DNA from: Narthecium ossifragum
Taxonomy: Eukaryota; Streptophyta; Magnoliopsida; Dioscoreales; Nartheciaceae
Reading direction: 5' to 3'
DNA: 64,000 bases
Assembly: GCA_963920575.1 (NCBI GenBank)
Contig: OY986965.1
Span: 22,828,047 to 22,892,046 of the forward strand
The position numbers were made by a program, and so were the translations under genes. Numbering within the stretch: position 1 is the first letter of the stretch; each line of letters begins with the position of its first letter. The notes below the pieces were generated by a model, which saw only the letters and a list, made by a program, of their open reading frames with translations, did no database searches and was not told the DNA's origin. Below are positions 56,807 through 64,000 of the stretch, in pieces.

Positions 56807-57955
56807 ATGTCGGGAGCTCGAGTCCGACCTTTGGTTGTTGGTCGAGGTGGGGCACGACCTGGTCGACCCGCTCGACCAGACAGGGTAGCACCTGTCAGGA
56901 CGGTCAGAGCTCGACGGACTGTACCATCACCAGCGACGGTTGCGGTCGCACAGGAGGAGGCTCCTCTAGCCGAGGAGGGGGTCCTCGCTCCGGTCGACGG
57001 GCGGGCCGCGACAGCGGTCATGATGGACTTCCAGCGGCTGAACCCGCCTAGGTTCAGCGGTGAGACTGGAGATCCGACCACGGCAGACGGCTGGCTCCGA
57101 GGAGTCACGCGCGTTCTCGACGCTCTCTTCGTCGGGGATGACCGGATCCGGGTCACCCTCGCGGCATTCCAGCTTGATGGTGACGCCCTTGACTGGTGGT
57201 GCACTGCCCAGCACACCAGTGGCGGAGAGGAGCCGACGTGGGAGGAGTTCAGGGCATTGTTCTTGGACGCGTACTTCCCGGAGAGTACGCGTGACGCCCT
57301 GTCTCGCAAGTACCAGTCCCTCCTGCAGGGTACTTGCATTGTTCAGCAGTATGCCAATCGGTTTACGCACTTGGTCCGTTTTGCGGGGGCAGTGGCAGCA
57401 GATCCAGTGGCCAGGGCAAGGCAGTTTGAGTGGGGTCTTTTTCCAGAGATCAGACGCCAGACGCGTTCCCACCGCTTCCAGACGTACACAGCAGTTCTGA
57501 ACTGTGCCTTAGTTGTGGAGGCGCAGTCGCAGGATGAGAGACGCCAGGCAGTTCCACCGGCAGTCTCTACCAGCTCACAGCAACAAAGGCCCCAGTTCCG
57601 AGGGGGATTCGGCAGAGGGAACCCGAGGCGTCAGCGACGTTTTCAGTAGCGGTCGCAGCAACCGCAGCAGTTCCAGGCACAGTTACCGAGTCCGCCAGGC
57701 CAGTTTCTCCTGACGGCCGGGCCGTCTGGGCAGGCTCCGTCAGGGGGAGGCCAGGGTCAGCAGCCTGGCGGCGCGCCAGCCACGTGTTTCCAGTGCGGGC
57801 AGCCGGGACACTTCCGTCAGAACTGTCCCATGCGAGGGGCGCAGAGCGCTGTGCCGCAGGGCAGTAGAGGCGGGGGGTACGGTGCTTGGCAGGGGAGCGG
57901 TGGTGGTCGCGGGTCAGGGGCTGGACCGAGCCGCTCCAAAGGTGGAGGTGGGTAG
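56807..57955 (+). pseudogene. Retrotransposon gag with zinc knuckle (two stops)
   Basis: The reading frame starts at ATG 56807 (MSGARVRPLVVGRGG; an in-frame upstream ATG exists at 56708). It continues with a basic, Arg-rich N-terminus, then the gag core (MDFQRLNPPRFSGETGD ... DGDALDWW ... FLDAYFPESTRD). A TAG at 57647-57649 interrupts the frame. It continues unchanged through a Q/G-rich linker to the zinc knuckle CFQCGQPGHFRQNC (57785-57826), and ends at a second TAG, 57953-57955. Gag forms the cytoplasmic virus-like particle and packages RNA. The first stop removes the RNA-binding knuckle. Confidence 0.9.
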
Positions 57956-58384
57956 CGGAGGCGTGTGCTTGCTCTTCCGGCGCGTGAGCAGCCGGACACC
58001 GTTCAGCTTTACCAGCCGTACCAGCAGCCGCAGCAGTATCAGCAGGCAGCGGCAGAGCCAACCATCCTCAGAGGTATCTTTCAGCTTTCTAGTTCTTTAG
58101 TAGATATGCTGATAGACTCTGGGGCGTCTCATTCCTATATTGCGAGCATGTGTGTGGCATCGCTAGGATTAGAGACGAGTTGGCTAGAGGTGGCACAGTC
58201 TGTAGATTCACCGATCGGAGGCATAGTCAGGGTAGACCGGGTCTGCCGATCTTGTTCTTTGGAGGTTGGAGGCCTCCGTGTCTTTCTAGACCTGCGAGTG
58301 CTAGACATGACAGGCTTCGATGTGATACTCGGTATTGATTGATTAGCAGCATACCGAGCTATCATCGACTGTGGTCGCCGGAGG
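57956..58384 (+). pseudogene. Retrotransposon aspartic protease domain
   Basis: This is the same frame as gag. The active-site triplet region is MLIDSGASHSYI (D-S-G), followed by the flap region and the C-terminal FDVILGID. A TGA at 58340-58342 follows ILGID where these elements normally have tryptophan. The frame then continues [10 protein letters not shown] into the polymerase part. Confidence 0.88.
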
Positions 58385-59797
58385 GTGGTCGCTTGGACAC
58401 CCGATGGGACACAGTTTGTGTTGTTGGGGGATCGGTTTTCAGCCGATTCCTTTGCTTGTGGTGTGGGGAGGCGTGGCAGCGAGCTTTCAGCCTTGCTGGC
58501 CAGCCTGTCCCTATTTGGGTCAGAGGGAGTGCAGCAGAGCAGTTTTCCCAGAATCGTGTGCGACTACACCGATGTGTTTCCCGAGGTGTTGCCAGGGCTT
58601 CCACCGCCCAGAGAGGTCGATTTTGAGATCGACCTGGTACTGGGTACCGCACCGATCTCTCTCCCAGCTTTCAGGATGGCACCAGCAGAGCAGAGTGAGT
58701 TGAGGACCCAACTAGACGAGCTTACCAGTAGAGGTTTCATCCGTCCCAGCATGTCTCCCTGGGGGGCGCCAGTGTTGTTCGCAAAGAAGAAGGATGGTAC
58801 CCTTCGACTTTGCATAGACTACAGGCGGCTCAACATGTTGACGGTGAAGAACCGGTATCCAATGCCGAGGATCGATGACCTGTTTGACCAGTTGCGAGGA
58901 TCTTCAGTGTTCTCGAAGATCGACCTCCGCACCGGCTACCACCAGTTGAGTGTTCGGGATTGTGACATCCCGAAGACGGCTTTTCGGACTCGGTACGGCC
59001 TGTACGAGTTCGTGGTGATGCCGTTTGGGCTGACGAACGCACCAGCAGCGTTCATGGATCTCATGCAGAGGATCTTCCGGCCTTTCCTAGACGAGTTCGT
59101 GGTGGTGTTAGTCGACGACATCCTTATCTTCTCACGGTCAGAGGCGGAGCACGAGCGACACTTGGCGACAGTATTGCAACTACTTCGGGAGCATCGGCTT
59201 TATGCCAAGGCTTCCAAGTGCGAGTTCTGGCTTGCACAGGTGGGATTCCTTGGGCACGTGGTGTCGGCAGCAGGGATCTCAGTTGACCCGGCCAAGGTCG
59301 AGGCAGTGGTACAGTGGCAGAGACTGAGGACAGTGTTCGAGGTCCGTAGCTTCTTGGGCCTGGCGGGTTACTACAGGCGGTTCGTGCGGGACTTCTCCAA
59401 AGTCGCCGGACCGTTGACCAGACTGACACAGAAGGCCGTCCCGTTCGTGTGGGATGATGCTTGTGAGCGAGCCTTCGTGGAGCTGAGGACGAGGTTGACC
59501 AGTGCGCCGGTGCTGATCGTCCCCGAGCGAGGCGTTGGTTACAGTGTTTACTGTGACGCTAGCGGTGAGGGTTTGGGGTGTGTCCTCATGCAGGAGGGCC
59601 ACGTAGTTTCCTATGGTTCTCGTCAGCTGAAGAACCATGAGAGGAACTACCCAACTCACGACTTGGAGCTTGCAGCGGTGGTCTTCGCCTTGAAGACCTG
59701 GCGGCATTATCTCTATGGCGAGAAGTTCTCAGTCTTCTTGGACCATAAGAGTTTGAGGCACGTTTTCACCCAACGTGACCTCAACCTGAGGCAGTGA
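58385..59797 (+). pseudogene. Reverse transcriptase and RNase H domains
   Basis: The frame is continuous for 470 codons. Reverse transcriptase motifs are [40 protein letters not shown], and the catalytic VDDILIFS (V-D-D form of YxDD). GYYRRFV marks the connection. RNase H has [14 protein letters not shown], the glutamate in [12 protein letters not shown], and [14 protein letters not shown] at 59795-59797 stops the frame within RNase H after NLRQ. The remaining RNase H residues (WMELLEDYDF .. KANVVADALS) follow in the same frame. Confidence 0.93.
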
Positions 59798-59803
59798 CGC
59801 TGG

Positions 59804-61483
59804 ATGGAGCTACTGGAGGACTACGACTTTGCGTTGCATTACCATCCTGGTAAGGCAAACGTCGTAGCAGACGCGCTGAGCATACAGGTGAGAGACACCA
59901 GAGCAGCAGTTGCAGGGTTGTCAGTGCGGCAGTGGCAGGCTCTAGAGACGGCGAGCCAGTTGGGGCTCGAGTTTGAGGATCGGGGGTCCAGCAGCTTCCT
60001 CTACGCAGTGCAGAGTATGCCAGCAGTTCTAGCCAGAGTGTTAGAGGCACATCACAGCGACCCAGAGCTCGAGGAGTTACGCACAGCAGCGGGCACGAAG
60101 GGCGCAGACGGAGACTGGACAGCATCGCCAGACGGAGGGCTACGGTTCCGAGGCAGAGTAGCGGTTCCAGCAGATCCAGTTCTTCAAGACGATGTCCTAC
60201 GAGAGTTCCACCACTCTCGCTTTGCAGTTCATCCCAGCGGCACCAAGATGTACCAGGATCTTCGGCGACAGTTCTGGTGGCGCGGGATGAAGAGGGCAGT
60301 GACGGAGTTCGTATCGCGCTGCCTTACCTGTCAGAAGGTCAAGGCAGAGCACCAGCGGACTCCGGGGTTACTTCAGCCGCTTCCACTAGTTGAGTGGAAG
60401 TGGGAGCACATCACGATGGACTTCGTGACCGGGCTACCGAGATCTCCTAGGAGGAATGACGCGATTTGGGTCATCGTTGATCGATTGACCAAATCGGCGC
60501 ACTTCCTGCCTATGCGAGTGACAGACTCAACCGACAGGTTGGGCAGTTTGTACGTCAGAGAGGTGGTCAGATTACACGGAGTTCCGGTTTCTATTGTATC
60601 AGACCGTGACCCCAGGTTCACCAGCAGGTTCTGGCGAGACTTTCAGGAGGCAGTTGGCGTACTCCTGACTTTCAGTACGGCATTCCATCCGCAGACAGAC
60701 GGGCAGTCAGAGCGGACGATCCAGATCTTGGAGGACATGCTGAGAGCATGTGTCCTCGATGCAGGAGGCAGCTGGGAGGAGCACGTTCCCTTGGTAGAGT
60801 TCGCCTACAACAACAGCTACCAGTCCAGTCTTGGAGTAGCACCTTTCGAGGCGTTGTATGGTAGGCCATGTCGTTCCCCAGTATGTTGGACAGAGGTTGG
60901 AGAGGCCTCACTCACCAGTCCAGACATCGTCAGGCGGTCGTCAGAGAGGTTGGTACAGATCAGACAGAGGCTTCTGACGGCTCAGAGCCGGCAGAAGAGT
61001 TATGCAGATCAGAGGCGACGACCGTTGGAGTTTGCAGTCGGCGACCGAGTGTTTTTGCGAGCATCGCCGTACAGAGGTTCTGTCAGGTTTGGCAGAGGTG
61101 GCAAGTTGGCGCCGAGGTTTGTCGGGCCGTTTGGGATCTTAGAGAGGGTCGGCGAGGTAGCTTACCGCCTGGATCTTCCTCAGCACATGTCTGCTGTGCA
61201 TCCGACTTTCCATGTGTCGATGCTGAGGAAGTATCACCCAGACCCGTCTCATGTCATTAGAGTGGATGACATTGAGCTTGAGGCAGACGCGAGCTTTGTT
61301 GAGCAGCCAGTTCAGGTACTTGACCGGAGGGATCAGGTCTTGCGGGGCAAGACAATTCCCTTGGTCAAGGTACTATGGAGGCACAGAGGCACCGAGGAGG
61401 TGACTTGGGAGCGCGAGGCGCGCATGCGGCAGGAGTTTCCGCAGCTCTTTTCTTCTCCAGGTACTTCTTGTCCTGTCCTCTAG
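59804..61483 (+). pseudogene. End of RNase H, integrase and chromodomain
   Basis: 559 codons remain open to TAG 61481-61483. After the RNase H tail comes the H2C2 zinc module (H..H about 60210-60229; CLTCQK about 60322). The DDE core follows: MDFVTGLP, VIVDRLTKSAHFLP, SDRDPRFTSRFW, and HPQTDGQSERTIQ with the glutamate. The last 60 residues (LRGKTIPLVKVLWRHRG, EEVTWERE, FPQLF) look like the chromodomain that targets chromovirus integration to marked chromatin. The segment has no internal stop. It cannot be made from the normal start because of four upstream stops. Confidence 0.93.
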
Positions 61484-61532
61484 TGTACCTGTTTTGTTGT
61501 TCCGAGCCCTACCCTTATCGAATCTCGGGACG

Positions 61533-61556
61533 AGATTTCCTTTAAGGGTATTAGGA
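61533..61556 (+). other. Polypurine tract region of the chromovirus
   Basis: CGGGACGAGATTTCCTTTAAGGG followed by TATTAGGA lies directly before the right LTR. The GGGACGA..TTT..TTTAAGGG.G arrangement is typical of Tekay/Del-type elements. The purine-rich segment itself is short and somewhat degraded. Confidence 0.65.
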
Positions 61557-63833
61557 TGTGAGGACCTGTCCCTCTACCTCTGTGGCTCGCTGTAGACCGC
61601 AAGGGCAATTTGGTAAATTGCGCCTTGTTGGTTTGTTTCACACCCGCGTGTGCACACACTGGCCTTGTCTGTGTTCGTGTTTGTTTAGAATGGCTAGGTG
61701 AACCCGAGATCGGAAGATCTGAGCTTGGGCTTGTGTTTTAGCCCAAGTTTGCCTTTCTGAGTAAAGGAGATCGATCTCACATGCCCTGGAGATCGATCAT
61801 GATCGAGTCGGTGCTGTCTTTCTCTTTCGCGAGGACGGCCGTCGACCGTCGCTCTCCCTTGTTAGAGAGGGAAGTCTTCCCCTCCCTTTTCCCCCAGCTT
61901 TTTCCCCTCTTTCTCGGCTTTCCCCTCCCCCTTTCCCCTCTTTTCTTCCCCTCCTCTTCCTCCTTCTCCTTCTCTTCTTCTTCCCTCCTCTCTTCCCCGC
62001 GGTGCTCTGTTTCTTCCCTTTACCGCCGGCGAGCTTCTTTCCCTCCGTTCTCCCTCCTCCGGCCACCAAATTGGGTGTTCTTTGGCTCGTTGGATTCGTG
62101 ACAACGAGAGGAAGGCTCCTGGTGTGGTTTGGCAGCTTGTTGGCGATCAAATCGCGGGGAATCAGCCGAGGAAAGCGCAGCTAGGTAGGGTTATACCTAC
62201 TGTGTTCATTTAGGGTTTTCTTGCGATCTAGCCGTTGGATCTTGTTGATCCTTGCTTTGTTGGATTTCTTATGCCTTGTAGAATAACGGATTTAAGTTTC
62301 ATGTTAATCAGTTGAGATTTGAGTAAGTTTTATGCAAGATTAGTCTCGGATTTCTGATTTTCTGCTGTTCTTGAGAAACAGCCGGCTTGCGGCGAGTTTT
62401 CCGGCCGGCGAGTACATGATCTTGGCTTTTCATAAACGTAAGCGATGTAGCTCTACTCGTTAGCTTTCCATTCCATCTTGTTTCATAGTTTTCCGATTTA
62501 TGTACGATTTGTTATGAATTGTTTCCTGAAGGGCTGCGTTGCAGCAATTAATGGGTAAGTTAGTTTGATTAACGATTTTTGATTAATATTTTCCCGTTAA
62601 TCCAACCGTTTGATGATTATGATTTTTGGATATGATGATCCTGGTTTATACACCTACTGGTGGCTAAGTTGGATATTGAATCCGACATTGATTGGACGTC
62701 GGATCGACGGGATCAATTAGCCCCTAAGTAGAGGCTTTGGGTGTTTTTGAATATAATATTATATTTCGAAATATAATATTATATTGTGTTTTGTCCATCA
62801 TCGTTTTCGGGGTTGCTTCCCGTTGCAGGAGTCCGTGGTTGACGGTCGCGGTACCATCGTAATGCCGGGACCCGCTGCGGATCGACTACCAGCGGTTGGT
62901 GGTACTGCTGCAGCGATCCAGTAGACTTATATCATGCTTGACATACTGTTGCATGCCTTTCCTTTTATCTGTGTATGTCATAGCATGCATTGTTGTTGTG
63001 TGCATTAGTGGCATTGGTTAGGGCGTGGGTGATCTTTGGGTCGCCGTCCCGAGGCTGGAAACTCGGACTTAGCCATAGGACCGGGGTTGGGCTGTTAGGA
63101 CCCGGTTTGAATGGTGGTGCCCAGTCGTTTCGATGATAGGCTTAGATGACTGGCGCACTTGTTCTTGATGATTGTAGAGGTCGTGTCGGCCTTGAATCGT
63201 ATGCTGTGGTGTAGCCGGTGTCTCACTGTGCGGACCCTGGGGTAGAGGTGTTGCCTACCCAGCGGTGCCTTTTTCCTGCCTGCAGTGCCTTTCCCTACAG
63301 TTGTGTGTTCACCAGTGTTGTTCCAACTGTGTGCTGCTCCTGGGCACCAGGGACACGCGGTGGGGTTATGGGACCCCTGTATACACCCAGATCCTACTCG
63401 AGGGCGACACTGTTGCGTTTCCCTCTTCCTTCTGTGTGTCGTAGTGTAGATCCCTACTGAGCTTAGTGCTCACACCTACCCGGGCTGCGTTTTGCAGGTG
63501 CAGGCGTCAGTTCTTCCTCTGTGGCCCCTACCGGGCAGTTGGTTGGCAGTGCGGCGGCACCAGGTGGAGTCTGAGAGGTGGCGATCTTGGTGGCTTTTTA
63601 TCCTTTGTTAGTTAGTCTCCTACGGGAGTGATGTTGTAATTTGAATCTTCCCTTCTCCGAGGATTTGTATATATTAACACTTGAGTTTTTAATCTGAGGT
63701 TCGAGGGTGCTTTGGTGATTTGCTAGGGAGACCAATAGGTTAGAGGGAACCCTCATCGTTCTTGTTCCGCGTTGGTTAGGTTCCGGTTCGCATCGCCCGG
63801 CCCGGTTGGGCTTTCGCGGGTCGGGGCGCGACA
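61557..63833 (+). repeat. Right (3') LTR of the chromovirus
   Basis: 2277 bp, collinear with the left LTR. Most differences are transitions, plus a small block change in the CT-rich tract (about 61936-61948) and a few single-base indels. Confidence 0.95.
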
Positions 63834-63838
63834 AGTAG

Positions 63839-64000
63839 GATCCGGCGGCCGTGGCTTGCGGGGTGAAGGCGAGGTACTTGATGACGGGACTAGCCCCGGA
63901 CAAGGTGATGCCGGAGGCCAAATAGGTTGGTTGCGGCTGGAACAGGGGATGTGTTGGTTCTGGCGGTGGCCACGAGTTGCAGCGGCTTGCAAGGGAGGCG
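63839..64000. other. Right flank of the chromovirus
   Basis: A GC-rich sequence in the style of 53820-54330. It is expected to be the continuation of the LTR element interrupted at 54331. No domain was recognised. Confidence 0.4.

Larger units (their letters stand above)
54331..63833 (+). mobile_element. Complete Ty3/Gypsy chromovirus (Tekay/Del-like), TSD AGTAG
   Basis: The element is 9503 bp: left LTR 54331-56605, primer-binding site 56609-56620, gag-pol 56807-61483, right LTR 61557-63833. AGTAG is duplicated at 54326-54330 and 63834-63838. Domain order is gag, protease, reverse transcriptase, RNase H, integrase, chromodomain, which is Ty3/Gypsy. Four in-frame stops disable it. My hand count gives roughly 65 differences between LTRs (about 97% identity). 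Two older solo LTRs of the family are in the window. Confidence 0.95.

Noticed and set aside
57647..57649. Programmed stop-codon readthrough between gag and pol
   Set aside because: Some retroelements use one stop in this way, but here the stop precedes the zinc knuckle and three further stops follow in protease and RNase H. Decay is the simpler reading.

Overview
This is plant nuclear DNA. The evidence is spliced genes with GT/AG introns, a phytocystatin, a lignin-pathway CYP98A P450, plant-type LINE, Ty3/Gypsy chromovirus, hAT, PIF/Harbinger-like and Mutator-like elements, and no bacterial-type operons. GC-rich first exons and the CYP98A exon style suggest a monocot, but the species cannot be named from the sequence.

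Layout. 0-7 kb is gene space: a two-exon phytocystatin (+, 360-768) and a six-exon NC2-alpha/DRAP1 transcriptional corepressor subunit (-, 6954-2346) whose 2.7-kb third intron holds several MITEs. 7.5-24.6 kb is mostly repeats and broken genes: a decayed LINE, a solo LTR (11057-13420), a C-terminal exon of a probable DUF4336 protein, and a CYP98A pseudogene beside an unrelated gene fragment. The pseudogene is cut by a shrunken LTR element and by a hAT-type MITE that itself holds a solo LTR. 25.3-27.85 kb is an intact three-exon CYP98A (p-coumaroyl shikimate 3'-hydroxylase) on the minus strand. 29.2-30.1 kb is a Mutator-like element with 9-bp target duplications and a degenerate GRF zinc-finger exon. 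31.2-36.36 kb is an intact seven-exon divergent P450 (581 aa, minus).

36.6-44.4 kb looks like one 7.8-kb Mutator-like insertion with degenerate inverted ends, a 9-bp target duplication, and a broken flavin monooxygenase (FMO GS-OX-like) gene inside. It begins only about 250 bp upstream of the P450 start. 44.4-54.3 kb is AT-rich, MITE-rich DNA with a large foldback element, a kinesin-7 motor fragment, and the 3' end of another LTR element. 54331-63833 is a complete Tekay/Del-like chromovirus (LTRs about 97% identical by eye, target duplication AGTAG). Its single-frame gag-pol carries four stop codons and no frameshift.

Only four genes look functional: phytocystatin, NC2-alpha, CYP98A and the divergent P450. 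They do not form one pathway. The rest is layered transposition, and several layers can be ordered in time because target-site duplications are preserved for at least ten elements. The most unusual structures are the 7.8-kb FMO-carrying element, the CYP98A pseudogene whose heme loop is replaced by a copy of another part of the same exon, and the LTR element with an internal region of only about 200 bp.
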